Positions 1 to 7,402 are shown, counted from the stretch's first letter. The stretch is DNA of 9,107 nt from Planctomycetota bacterium (GCA_021784975.1 JAJYGU010000070.1:1-9107), one strand, 5' to 3'. Numbers and translations: made by a program. The notes: generated by a model from the letters alone, not told the origin.

Positions 1-1115
1 TCGAGCCGCACGCGGCGGTGGCCAAGATCGAAGGAGAGCAGGCGACCGTGTGGGCCTCGACGCAGAACCCGTTTCCGGCCCGTGACGAGGTCGCCCGCGC
101 CATCGGATTTCCGAAAGAGAACGTTCGCGTCATCACGCCTTTCCTCGGCGGCGGCTTCGGGGGCAAGACGTTCAACCAGCAGGCGGTCGAGGCGGCCCGG
201 CTGGCGAAGCTCGTCGGGCGGCCGGTGCAGGTGGCCTGGAGCCGGGCGGAAGAGTTCTTCTTTGATACCTTCCGGCCGGCCTCGATTGTGAAGGTCCGCT
301 CCGGCGTCGATGCGGCGGGCCGCATCGTGCTCTGGGATTATCAGGTCTACTACGCCGGAGAGCGGGAAGCCAAGCAGTTCTACGAGGTGCCCAACCATCG
401 CACCGTCAGCCACGGCAGCGGCTGGCGCTCGGCGTCCGGCACGCACCCCTTCGCTACCGGCGCCTGGCGCGGGCCCGGCACCAACAGCAACACCCATGCC
501 CGCGAATCGCATATCGACCTGATGGCCGCCAAGGCCGGCATCGACCCGGTCGAGCTCCGCCTGAAGAACTTGAAAGACCGACGGATGCGGCGGGTATTGA
601 AAACAGCGGCGGAAAAGTTCGGCTGGAAGCCTCACCCGGCCGCCAGCGGTCAAGGGCTGGGCGTCGCCTGCGCTATCGATTCCGGGACCTATGTCACCCT
701 GATGGCGGAGGTCGGCGTCGACAAGGAACTCGGCCGCGTCAAAGTGAAGCGTCTGCTCTGCGTCCAGGACATGGGATTGGCCATCAACCCGGAAGGGGCC
801 AAGATCCAGATGGAAGGTTGCCTGACGATGGGTTTGGGCTACACGCTGGGCGAAGAGATTCGCTTCCACGGCGGCGACATCCTGGACCGCAACTTCGATA
901 CCTATCAGCTCCCGCAGTTTTCCTGGCTGCCGAAGATCGACACCGTCCTGATCGACGCAAGGGACGCCCGGCCCCAAGGCGGCGGCGAACCGCCGATCGT
1001 CGCCATGGGGGCGGTGATCGCCAACGCGGTTTTCGACGCCGTCGGAGTGCGGTTATTCCTGCTGCCGATGACGCCCGAGCGAGTCAAGGCCGCCCTCGAA
1101 CAAGGTCGGCCTTAG
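1..1115 (+). CDS. Xanthine dehydrogenase/aldehyde oxidase-family molybdopterin-binding subunit, C-terminal part (5' end outside window)
   Basis: This is the large catalytic subunit of a molybdenum hydroxylase (CoxL/XdhA/IorB superfamily), which oxidises an aldehyde or N-heterocycle using a molybdopterin cytosine or guanine dinucleotide cofactor and passes electrons to 2Fe-2S and often FAD partners. The frame is open from base 3, so the visible 370 residues begin inside the protein with EPHAAV, a conserved stretch of the family. GGGFGGK (fragment residues 49-55) is the cofactor-binding glycine loop. GAWRGPG (153-159) matches the conserved AxRGxG segment near the active site. GGGEPP (326-331) carries the glutamate (329) that acts as catalytic base in the family. 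Full subunits are about 700-760 residues, so roughly half is missing to the left. The GTG at 18 is internal, not a start. The substrate cannot be told from this half. Its partner subunits are not in the window. The stop TAG (1113-1115) overlaps the convergent iron-sulfur gene. Confidence 0.93.
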   Translation, partial: EPHAAVAKIEGEQATVWASTQNPFPARDEVARAIGFPKENVRVITPFLGGGFGGKTFNQQAVEAARLAKLVGRPVQVAWSRAEEFFFDTFRPASIVKVRSGVDAAGRIVLWDYQVYYAGEREAKQFYEVPNHRTVSHGSGWRSASGTHPFATGAWRGPGTNSNTHARESHIDLMAAKAGIDPVELRLKNLKDRRMRRVLKTAAEKFGWKPHPAASGQGLGVACAIDSGTYVTLMAEVGVDKELGRVKVKRLLCVQDMGLAINPEGAKIQMEGCLTMGLGYTLGEEIRFHGGDILDRNFDTYQLPQFSWLPKIDTVLIDARDARPQGGGEPPIVAMGAVIANAVFDAVGVRLFLLPMTPERVKAALEQGRP

Positions 1116-2332
1116 CCTCGCTCTCGCCAAACCTTCCAGGAAGTGCGCAGCATGCTGGGCGCCGTTCCGGCGATGAAAGAAAACCAGCTCCGATAGGGCA
1201 AGCGGTAGTCGGGCACGGCTTCCATGCGGAGGGCCTTCTTCCGGTCGCAGGCCACCACGCACAAGCCGCAGCCCACGCAACGTTCGAGCAGATGCCGATA
1301 GGTCTTCTGCTTGGGGTCGACGAGGATGGCATTCAGCGGGCAGGCCTGGCCGCACTTGCCGCAATAGGTGCAGGCGGCCGCATCCCGTTGCGGTAAGAAA
1401 TGGGGCGGGGCGATCATGCTGGGGGCATTGAACTCGGTCACCGCCCGCAAGGCATGGCAACAACATCCGCAGCAAGAGCAGGAGCATTGCCCGCGGCTGG
1501 AGGCCACGTTCATCATCCAGGTGACCAGTCCGTGGGACTCGGCCTCGCGTTTGATCTCCAAGGCGCCCCGCTTCGAGACTCGCCGCAGCCAGCCTTCTTC
1601 GATGCCGCGCTGGGCCCACTGCCCCATGATGGTACAGTTGCCCAGCGGCTTGCCGCAGCCGCGGCCGAGGGCTTGCATGGTCAGACGGCATTGGCATTGC
1701 CCGATGCCGAAAGTGTCGAAGCGATCGAGCACGATCTCCAGCTTGTCCGAGGGAAGGGCCATCGGATGGGCATCGATGGTCTGGCCCAGCGGAATGACGC
1801 GGATCAGGGCGGCGGCCCCGCTGGACTTGAGCTGGTAATCCGCCAGGTAGCCGGTTTCGTAAAGCGTCTCAAACAGCTCGATGAAGCGGCGATGCCAGGG
1901 CGACAAGGCCTCGGGCGGACAAGCGATCAAGGCCATCTCGAGCATGCCCGGCACGACCGGCAGCAGGTAATAGCGGCGATGGTGGGGCGGCCCGCCGCTG
2001 GCGACGACGTGCTTCTCGGCGGCCAGCCGCTGCAGCAGCACGCTGGTCTGGGCCAAGTCGCGGTGGTCGGCGCGGGCCACGCTGGCCGCCGTGCGGCCGC
2101 GAAAAAGCCCCAGGTGCCGAGCCACCGAGGCCTCCTCCTCAGTGAACACATGCTGGACGAAGGCCACGAGCTGGTCGCAGATCGGCGGGCCCATCCGCAC
2201 GGTGCTCGACAACCGCTGGGCCACATCCAGCCATGGGCGCGGCACCTGCGGGTAGTCGCTGAGCTTGCGCGGGCGGACATTCTTCAGCCGCGGTTGCCGC
2301 GGTCCAACGATCGCCTGGTTCAACTCGATCAC
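1112..2332 (-). CDS. Cysteine-rich protein with winged-helix-like N-terminus and two [4Fe-4S] ferredoxin motifs
   Basis: With the GTG at 2332-2330 as start the product has 406 residues. Seen in the sequence: residues about 60-135 look like a winged-helix fold (TEEEASVARHLGLF, a helix ending LLQRLAAEKHVV, then a wing leading into RYYLLPVVPGM). Residues 213-233 hold CQC plus C226 and C233. Residues 283-292 are CSCSCCGCCC. The C-terminus has two ferredoxin motifs, CTYCGKCGQACP (321-332) and CVGCGLCVVAC (352-362), each with the CxxCxxCxxxC spacing for one [4Fe-4S] cluster; the second lacks the usual trailing proline. No signal peptide or membrane segment is visible, so it is probably cytosolic. 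Such proteins are annotated only as 4Fe-4S binding proteins; a redox or electron-transfer role, perhaps with DNA or protein contact through the N-terminal part, is inference. The start is uncertain because the frame stays open into the upstream gene; GTG 2332 lies 7 nt after that gene's stop, with only a weak ribosome site. Confidence 0.85.
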   Translation of the reverse strand: MIELNQAIVGPRQPRLKNVRPRKLSDYPQVPRPWLDVAQRLSSTVRMGPPICDQLVAFVQHVFTEEEASVARHLGLFRGRTAASVARADHRDLAQTSVLLQRLAAEKHVVASGGPPHHRRYYLLPVVPGMLEMALIACPPEALSPWHRRFIELFETLYETGYLADYQLKSSGAAALIRVIPLGQTIDAHPMALPSDKLEIVLDRFDTFGIGQCQCRLTMQALGRGCGKPLGNCTIMGQWAQRGIEEGWLRRVSKRGALEIKREAESHGLVTWMMNVASSRGQCSCSCCGCCCHALRAVTEFNAPSMIAPPHFLPQRDAAACTYCGKCGQACPLNAILVDPKQKTYRHLLERCVGCGLCVVACDRKKALRMEAVPDYRLPYRSWFSFIAGTAPSMLRTSWKVWRERG

Positions 2333-2339
2333 TCGGCGC

Positions 2340-3026
2340 TCAATCGGGCAGGATTTTGACGCGGATGTTCTTGAAATAGATCTTACTGCCCGGATCGTGG
2401 CCTTGCAGCGCGAAGGTGCCGCGGGGCAGCCAGATCTGCTTGCTGTGCGGGAAACCGTGCTGCTGGGAGGAGTCTGGGACTTGGTACTCAAGCACCTTTT
2501 TGCCGTCGAGATGGACCACAATGTGCCCATCGACGCAACTGATTTCCTGGGTGTACCAAGCGTTGTCCTTGACCGGGATCTTGCTGCCCGGCTGACCGCC
2601 CGGAATCCTGCTGATGATGTTCTTGATGCCGTACAGGCTGCCGGTGCGGATCGGGTCGCTGTGGCTGTTGTCCACCTGGCATTCAATACCGTAATCGGGA
2701 AAGCCGGCCTGTTGGAACTTGGTGTGGAAGTAGATGCCGGAATTGGCCCTGGGGAAGGTCATCACCTCGGCCTTGAGGATGAAGTTCTTGAAACTGTGGT
2801 GGCCCACGTCGCCTTCGTAGAAGAGGTGGGCGGTCCGACCGTGGACGACGATCATGCCGTCCTGGACCGAGAAGGTCTTGGCATTGGCGCCCACCTTCCA
2901 GTCATCGAGGTTCTTGCCGTTAAACAGGCTCACAAAGCCCTCTTCCGCGGCCGGTTTGTCGGCGGCCCAAACACAAGTTGCCAGCAACAAGCTGAGACCC
3001 ACACCCATGACCATCATCGTCTTCAT
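2340..3026 (-). CDS. Secreted DUF1080 (3-keto-disaccharide hydrolase-like) protein
   Basis: The 228-residue product begins with a signal peptide (basic MK, hydrophobic core to about residue 17, likely cleavage after CVWA at 21). The mature part is a single DUF1080 domain (PF06439), a concanavalin-like beta-jelly roll: FVSLFNGKNLDDWK (31-44) is the classic opening, followed by SGIYFHTKF, the PDYGIECQVDNSH segment and RTGSLYG, and the end FKNIRVKIL. Some members hydrolyse 3-keto-disaccharides made from glucosides, and the family is greatly expanded in Planctomycetes, but activity cannot be shown from sequence. ATG 3026-3024 is preferred over the upstream in-frame ATG at 3311 because it gives a clean signal peptide and has AAAGGAG 7 nt upstream. 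The length is normal for a single-domain member. The iron-sulfur gene follows 7 nt downstream on the same strand, so co-transcription is plausible though the functional link is unclear. Confidence 0.93.
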   Translation of the reverse strand: MKTMMVMGVGLSLLLATCVWAADKPAAEEGFVSLFNGKNLDDWKVGANAKTFSVQDGMIVVHGRTAHLFYEGDVGHHSFKNFILKAEVMTFPRANSGIYFHTKFQQAGFPDYGIECQVDNSHSDPIRTGSLYGIKNIISRIPGGQPGSKIPVKDNAWYTQEISCVDGHIVVHLDGKKVLEYQVPDSSQQHGFPHSKQIWLPRGTFALQGHDPGSKIYFKNIRVKILPD

Positions 3027-3033
3027 CTGAAAG

Positions 3034-3040
3034 CTCCTTT
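3034..3040 (-). promoter_or_regulatory. Ribosome binding site for the DUF1080 gene
   Basis: On the minus strand AAAGGAG lies 7 nt before ATG 3026. It decides the start of the DUF1080 gene against the longer in-frame reading from 3311. Confidence 0.8.
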
Positions 3041-3057
3041 CGCGGATGCAAGGTTGC

Positions 3058-3074
3058 CAACGGGGGTCCCGTTG
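3058..3074 (-). promoter_or_regulatory. Leader hairpin upstream of DUF1080
   Basis: CAACGGG and CCCGTTG form a perfect 7-bp stem with a 3-nt loop. It lies 17 nt upstream of the ribosome binding site on the transcript side of the DUF1080 gene. It could modulate translation or mRNA stability, or be a chance palindrome. It is not followed by a T tract, so it is not a standard terminator. Confidence 0.3.
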
Positions 3075-3294
3075 AAAAGGAATCCGGCATTCGGCGTCGT
3101 CGCGCAACAAGGAAACCGCTGCGGTCGCAGCGCGGGCACTTGTCAAAGCTACGTCGCCTTGGCGGTACGGTATTATCCATTTTACCAGGGCGCATTTCGC
3201 TTGCCTACGTCCACTGCGGAGTCCGTTTTTCTGGGGGAAATCGAAAAAACGGACGAAGAAAGAAGGAGCGGCTTTGTGCCTGGCACGGTCATGA

Positions 3295-3300
3295 TAGAAT
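3295..3300 (+). promoter_or_regulatory. Candidate -10 element for the SDR gene
   Basis: TAGAAT lies 62 nt upstream of ATG 3363 and sits inside the 8-mer TAGAATTC that recurs upstream of the transporter gene. The -35 is poor (TTTGTG at 16 nt or TTGTGC at 15 nt spacing). The call rests on recurrence and position. Confidence 0.35.
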
Positions 3301-3362
3301 TCCTTCGACACGGAGCAGCGGGGCCTTCACCAGGCGGTTGCCGAATCCCGTACCGTTCAGCC

Positions 3363-4382
3363 ATGAGCAAGGTTTTAGTCACTGGAGCCAGTGGCTTCAT
3401 CGGGGCCCACCTGACCAACGCCTTGGTAGGCCGGGGCGACGAGGTCACATGTCTGGTTCGCAAGACTTCGCAGGTTGAGACGCTGCGGGCTGCCGGGGTG
3501 CGGCTACTTTACGGCGACGTGACCGACCCGGACAGCTTACCGGCGGCAGTGGCCGGCCAAGAGATCGTCTACCACTTGGCAGGCTGCACGACGGCCATCG
3601 ATTGGCGCTGGTTCTATCGCGTCAATCAACGGGGGGTGGCCAATATCGTGCGGGCCTGCGCGGAGTGCACCTGTCCGCCCACCGTAGTGGTCACCTCATC
3701 GCTGGCAGCGGCGGGGCCGGTCCGCAATGGGCATCCTCGAACCGAGACCGATCGGCCCACTCCTGTCTCGCACTATGGCCACAGCAAACGGGCGGGTGAA
3801 CGGGCCGCAGAAGCGTTCGCCGATCGCGTGCCGATTACCGTCGTCCGCCCGCCGATCGTGCTTGGCGAAGGCGATCGGCTGAGCTTGCCGTTGTTCCGCT
3901 CGATCAAGCGGTTCGGCATCCATGTGGTTCCCAGCCAGGCGGGGCGCCGCTTCTCGGTAATCCATGCCGACGACCTGGTCCAGCTACTAATCCTTGCCGG
4001 CCAACACGGAGCGCGATTGCGGCCGCACGGCGCCAATGGTCGGCGCAGTCCGGAAGGCTATTATTTCGCCTCGGCCGAGGACTCGCCCGCTTATGGCGAT
4101 TTGGGACGCATGGTAGCCAACGCGCTGGGGCGGCGCCGGTTGGTTGTAATCCCGGTTGGCAAGCCCTTGCTCTGGACGGTCGCCTGCACCGGCCAAGCGG
4201 TCTCGCGGATCCGACATCATCCGCAATACCTGAATCTCGACAAGGGCCGCGAAATCGCCGCCGGATCGTGGGTCTGTTCGGCCGAGCGGGCCGCAGCCGA
4301 CCTCGACTTTCATGTCGCAGCCGCCTTGCCCGAGCGATTGCGGCAGACGGCCGACTGGTACCGCCGTCAAGGGTGGCTGTGA
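3363..4382 (+). CDS. Extended SDR-family NAD-dependent epimerase/dehydratase
   Basis: The 339-residue product is a soluble Rossmann-fold enzyme of the extended short-chain dehydrogenase/reductase group, acting on a nucleotide sugar, hydroxysteroid-like or hopanoid-related substrate with NAD(P). TGASGFIG (7-14) is the TGxxGxxG cofactor loop; GDVTD (51-55) holds the aspartate near the adenine; HLAG (71-74) and VNQRG (87-91) are family landmarks; TSS (111-113), Y138 and K142 (YGHSK) form the catalytic Ser-Tyr-Lys set; VVRPP (160-164) and FSVIHADDLV (197-206) belong to the substrate domain; the ADWYRRQGW end is typical. It resembles the HpnA/3-beta-HSD-like subgroup, but the exact reaction cannot be given. 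Length is normal. The frame is open far upstream (to 2265) antisense to DUF1080, but family homology starts exactly at MSKVLVTGASG, so ATG 3363 is chosen despite a weak ribosome site. The only thing downstream on this strand is the glgB remnant. Confidence 0.92.
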   Translation: MSKVLVTGASGFIGAHLTNALVGRGDEVTCLVRKTSQVETLRAAGVRLLYGDVTDPDSLPAAVAGQEIVYHLAGCTTAIDWRWFYRVNQRGVANIVRACAECTCPPTVVVTSSLAAAGPVRNGHPRTETDRPTPVSHYGHSKRAGERAAEAFADRVPITVVRPPIVLGEGDRLSLPLFRSIKRFGIHVVPSQAGRRFSVIHADDLVQLLILAGQHGARLRPHGANGRRSPEGYYFASAEDSPAYGDLGRMVANALGRRRLVVIPVGKPLLWTVACTGQAVSRIRHHPQYLNLDKGREIAAGSWVCSAERAAADLDFHVAAALPERLRQTADWYRRQGWL

Positions 4383-4389
4383 AGGGGAC

Positions 4390-4584
4390 CCGATCTAAGG
4401 AGTGCTCGACTGGGGACTGGTGCAAAGCGAGGCCCACGGCGGAATCCGCCGATGGATCGACGATCTCAATCGTCTCTATCGCCGCGAGCGGCCCGCAAAC
4501 CAACACAGCCGTCGCAGGCCGGAGGCTTGGGCTCGACTCCTAGATGTTGCCCACCCCACCGCGGATGTCACTCACAGCAACTGA
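4390..4584 (+). pseudogene. glgB: Remnant of glycogen branching enzyme (GlgB) C-terminal region
   Basis: The frame 4402-4584 encodes 60 residues with a clear match, from memory, to the C-terminal part of 1,4-alpha-glucan branching enzymes: LDWGLV, then AHGGIRRWIDDLNRLYRRE, corresponding to the GlgB pattern SLDWxLL...HxGVQRxVRDLNxLYR. The following RPEAW and LLDVAH fit the PxGFEW(I/L)DxxD segment more loosely. The catalytic barrel and the final portion of about 60-80 residues are absent. A TAA stop (4396-4398) lies just upstream in frame; reading the neighbouring frame gives DLRS before LDW, so a single extra base near 4404 could have broken the HDxSLDW motif. AAGGAG overlaps the GTG at 4402 and cannot serve it as a ribosome site. 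It starts only a few bases after the dehydrogenase stop and ends 15 nt before the convergent gene's stop. I read it as a decayed fragment left by rearrangement; a short expressed peptide is less likely. Confidence 0.62.
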
Positions 4585-4599
4585 AAGGACTCCAGGAAG

Positions 4600-7353
4600 T
4601 CAGTAATGACTCTCCACTCGAATGGTCCCCTGCACCCCGTGCAAGGAAATCGTTTCCTTGGCCGAGTTGAAATCGCTCCACGGCCTGCCGTTGACTGTGA
4701 CACTCGTGATCGACATCGCCTTGGGATGGCGAAGGCGCAACAGGACCGACTTGGGCGGACTACGCGACGGCATGGCCACTGTTGCCGTAATCTTGCCGTG
4801 GTCTACGTCGGAGACGATCTCGAATCCGACGGTACCGAAAACGGTCGGAGCTTTTTGGACCGCGATCTTCTTGCCTTGCTCCAACCATGCTCGCGGCGTG
4901 GCGCGGGCGAGCCAGAGCGAATTGCCTTCCTCCATCACGAGCATCCCGCGGAAGCGTTCGAGGAAGGCGGCCTCCTCGAAGATCTTGTCGGGCGGGCCGG
5001 TGACCGTATGCTCGCGGAAGACGTAGCCGGCATCCGGCAGAACCATGACCGCATATTGATTCAGCCACGATCGCAGAAAATTCGGCGGGTCATCGGCCGC
5101 CAGATGGATGTTGGCGTGGCGCTCCAGGCCGGGCTGGTACTGCCAACCGGCGTGCGCGAACCAGTCCCTGTCCGGGTCGAAGCCTTTGGTCCGCTGGGCG
5201 ACCTTCGGGTTCTCCAGCAGCAAGCGGTCCTCAAGAACGTCAAGATCGCCCTGCACGCGGCGACCATCAGGCGGCAGCAAGCCCGCGGGGCTTACCAGCG
5301 ACTCCGCCGACTGGATCGTGTCCCAATACAATCCGCCAACGTGGGCCCCACTGCCCGGCCGCCGCCAGCTCCACGCCCCCGAGGCAAAGCCGCGAACGTA
5401 ACAGGCAAAGGGAATGAAGGACCGGTAGGTGCCGTCGCGGACCAGCACCACGGGGCTCAGGGCAATGGATCGCTCCACGGCCGCCATGAGATCCTTACGA
5501 TAGGCCTCGGCTTCGGCAGCGAATCGCGCCGCCTCGGCTGGATCGAGGGCCGCCAGGATTTGGGCAAATCGCTGGACCGCCAGCCAGTAGTAGCCCTCCG
5601 ACTCGTAGAATTGCATGAGTTGGCCGCCGCTGTCGGGCGTGACCTGGTGGGCCGGCTGTAGTCCCTTGCACCACAGCCGATCGCCGCCCGGAATGATGCT
5701 GGCCAGCAATCGCCGCTGCCGCAGGATCCAGTCCACATTCGCCTTCATCCACGGCAGATTGGCCTGGAGCCACCGGCAGTCGCCAGTCAACCGGAAGTGC
5801 TCCGTCAAAGCGAACATGATGGCCCCCGGCCCCATGCCATGAATGCCGTCCATGTTCCCGCCCGCGCCCAGCGGTCCCACCGCCTGGGTGAGGCAGCCGC
5901 GGCCGTCGGAAAACAATCCGACCGGCGGCTTCTTCTCTATGGGCAGACCGAGCCACTGATCCAACCCATCGGCGGCCTGGCGGTGCATGCCCATCAAGTC
6001 GAGCACGTGCAGCACCAGGTAGGTCTCGGAGGCCAGGATGCCGTAGGGGTAATCGTTGAAACGCAACTGGCCCATGTCATTCTTGACGGCGTGCCGGGCC
6101 ATGTGCCAGCCGCCGAGATTCCATTGGGCCGTAAGCTCCCGGCACGGCACCTCAACCTTCATCGGCGAGGTGTACGCCGGTTTCGGGATCGGCGGGAACT
6201 TTTTGCCGGGAAACATCGCCCGCATGGCTCCGTGCCAGGTTTGCTCCGGATGTCGGCGGGTCCGCTGCCGGATGGTGGTCAGGTGCTCGGCCGCCAGTTC
6301 AGCGATGAACTCCTGCGCTGACGAGGCCTTGGAACTCAACGCGAATGGTGGTTCGCGGAGCGACGATTGAGTGGCAGTCTTCGTGGCACGCACGAAGAAA
6401 CCGTACTCCGGAGCGAGGATCGGTCCTCTTTCCAGATCGGACGCCAAAAAGGAAAAATTGCCAGCCTTGCTCCAGATGGTAACAATGGTTCGCGCCACAT
6501 CTTCCGGCTCGGCATTGTAGGGCCAGAGTTTTCGCCATTTCGAGGTGCCAAGATAGAGCAGACTCAGCCGCACGCCGTGGCGGCCGCTTCCTTGCGGCTG
6601 CGATTTCCAACTATGCTCGCCCGTCATTTTCGTGCTGCGGTCGTTTTCTAGCGACTGCAATTGGGCCACGATGCCGTCGTAGGCCTGGATCCGCCCGCTA
6701 TAGTCCGAACGAGCGGCGGCCTTGTCGAACGCCCACTCGATCTCCAAGTCCATTCTCTTCCAAACATCGGACGCAAAGACTTGCACCGTAGGTACCTCGT
6801 AGGCCGAGGCGTCCGGTTTTCCTCGCACGCTGACGACCAGGCCGAACGTGTCGGCGGGGACGGCAAAGTTGTAGGTATTGCCGTCGGACGACACCTGCGG
6901 CTTGCCGGCTTCGCGAAGGACGGCTTCATTCCACCAGGTGGGGATCTTCCCGGCCGCCTCGGCATCGAAATAGCTCACCACGACCTTATCTGGCGTCGGC
7001 CTGCGCTGTCGGGGGCCGTGCCACGTGAGTGTCACGCGGCGGATCCGGCGGACCTCTTCCCAGATCAGCCCGCAGAGCACCTTCTTCAAGACCGGCGCGC
7101 CGACATCGAACGGCCTGTTCAACGGCAGGCCGGCGGACTTCATTAGGCCGATCCAGCTTTCCGGCGGATTGGCATCGGGTGCTCGATCGGCGCGATATTG
7201 ATAGGCACTGGCGGCGATGTCCGCCGGTTGGCCCAGCAGCTTGTCCGGGTTGAGTCGCCCCCCCTCGGCCGACAACCCAGCGCCGAGGAACACAGGGAGC
7301 AACAGACCGATAAGGCAATGCCAGGCGGGATGGCCACTAGGCGGACGACGCAT
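4600..7353 (-). CDS. Large secreted six-hairpin (alpha/alpha)6 glycosidase-like protein
   Basis: The 917-residue product has a signal peptide (basic MRR, hydrophobic LIGLLLPVFLGAGL, probable cleavage after LSA at 29). Residues about 30-330 look like beta-sandwich material (VRRIRRVTLTWHG, KVVVSYFD, MDLEIEWAFD), possibly carbohydrate binding. From about 390 to 800 the sequence resembles helical six-hairpin glycosidases: TAQWNLGGWHMA (near 409), NDYPYGILASETYLVLHVLD, GGNMDGIHGMGPG (near 501), EGYYWLAVQRFAQILAALDP and GGLYWDTIQSAESLV (near 671). The end (about 835-917: APTVFGTVGFEI, SVLLRLRHP, VTVNGRPW) is a C-terminal beta domain common in such enzymes. I cannot assign a numbered glycoside hydrolase family or name catalytic residues; several acidic residues are candidates. 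Periplasmic or extracellular glycan breakdown is the likely role. The start is secure: AAGGAG 6 nt upstream of ATG 7353. It is transcribed divergently from the transporter gene. Confidence 0.85.
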   Translation of the reverse strand: MRRPPSGHPAWHCLIGLLLPVFLGAGLSAEGGRLNPDKLLGQPADIAASAYQYRADRAPDANPPESWIGLMKSAGLPLNRPFDVGAPVLKKVLCGLIWEEVRRIRRVTLTWHGPRQRRPTPDKVVVSYFDAEAAGKIPTWWNEAVLREAGKPQVSSDGNTYNFAVPADTFGLVVSVRGKPDASAYEVPTVQVFASDVWKRMDLEIEWAFDKAAARSDYSGRIQAYDGIVAQLQSLENDRSTKMTGEHSWKSQPQGSGRHGVRLSLLYLGTSKWRKLWPYNAEPEDVARTIVTIWSKAGNFSFLASDLERGPILAPEYGFFVRATKTATQSSLREPPFALSSKASSAQEFIAELAAEHLTTIRQRTRRHPEQTWHGAMRAMFPGKKFPPIPKPAYTSPMKVEVPCRELTAQWNLGGWHMARHAVKNDMGQLRFNDYPYGILASETYLVLHVLDLMGMHRQAADGLDQWLGLPIEKKPPVGLFSDGRGCLTQAVGPLGAGGNMDGIHGMGPGAIMFALTEHFRLTGDCRWLQANLPWMKANVDWILRQRRLLASIIPGGDRLWCKGLQPAHQVTPDSGGQLMQFYESEGYYWLAVQRFAQILAALDPAEAARFAAEAEAYRKDLMAAVERSIALSPVVLVRDGTYRSFIPFACYVRGFASGAWSWRRPGSGAHVGGLYWDTIQSAESLVSPAGLLPPDGRRVQGDLDVLEDRLLLENPKVAQRTKGFDPDRDWFAHAGWQYQPGLERHANIHLAADDPPNFLRSWLNQYAVMVLPDAGYVFREHTVTGPPDKIFEEAAFLERFRGMLVMEEGNSLWLARATPRAWLEQGKKIAVQKAPTVFGTVGFEIVSDVDHGKITATVAMPSRSPPKSVLLRLRHPKAMSITSVTVNGRPWSDFNSAKETISLHGVQGTIRVESHY

Positions 7354-7359
7354 GGGAGG

Positions 7360-7365
7360 CTCCTT
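7360..7365 (-). promoter_or_regulatory. Ribosome binding site for the six-hairpin protein gene
   Basis: AAGGAG on the minus strand lies 6 nt upstream of ATG 7353 and supports that start. Confidence 0.8.
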
Positions 7366-7380
7366 GGTCGGTTTCCGATC

Positions 7381-7386
7381 ATTCTA
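7381..7386 (-). promoter_or_regulatory. Candidate -10 element for the six-hairpin protein gene
   Basis: TAGAAT on the minus strand lies 27 nt upstream of ATG 7353. No good -35 is found 15-19 nt upstream. It is the third TAGAAT found upstream of a gene start in this window. Confidence 0.3.
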
Positions 7387-7402
7387 CGTGACCGGTGATC
7401 GC

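Larger units (their letters stand above)
3027..3362. other. Divergent intergenic region between DUF1080 and SDR genes
   Basis: This 336-bp stretch separates two divergently oriented genes and should carry both promoters. Frames through it are open on both strands but lack domain content. Visible items are a 7-bp perfect inverted repeat (3058-3074) in the presumed DUF1080 leader, a GTGCC-T-GGCAC inverted repeat (3276-3286), and a -10-like TAGAAT (3295-3300) 62 nt before the dehydrogenase start. On the minus strand GATAAT (3178-3173) could be a -10 for DUF1080, but no matching -35 is seen. No RNA gene is recognised. Confidence 0.6.

Noticed and set aside
2333..2686. N-terminal extension of the iron-sulfur gene into DUF1080
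   Set aside because: The residues are low-complexity Arg/Ser/Thr reading in the wrong frame of DUF1080, with no domain content.
3276..3286. GTGCC-T-GGCAC inverted repeat in the divergent region
   Set aside because: It is short, and only one copy was noticed here, so it is not enough to call an operator or repeat element.
3027..3311. N-terminal extension of the DUF1080 gene from ATG 3311
   Set aside because: ATG 3026 has AAAGGAG at proper spacing and begins a clean signal peptide; the extra 95 residues look non-coding and would bury the signal peptide.
2265..3362. A 1.1-kb open frame on the plus strand continuous with the dehydrogenase gene, giving a 705-residue reading
   Set aside because: Its first 366 codons are antisense to the clear DUF1080 gene and the start of the iron-sulfur gene, and show no domain. 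Dehydrogenase homology begins at ATG 3363, so the extension is a GC-codon shadow.
4606..5661. A 351-codon plus-strand frame inside the six-hairpin gene
   Set aside because: It is fully antisense to a gene with a signal peptide, ribosome site and recognisable domain pattern; its product shows no motif and is rich in shadow-type Arg/Gly/Ala.
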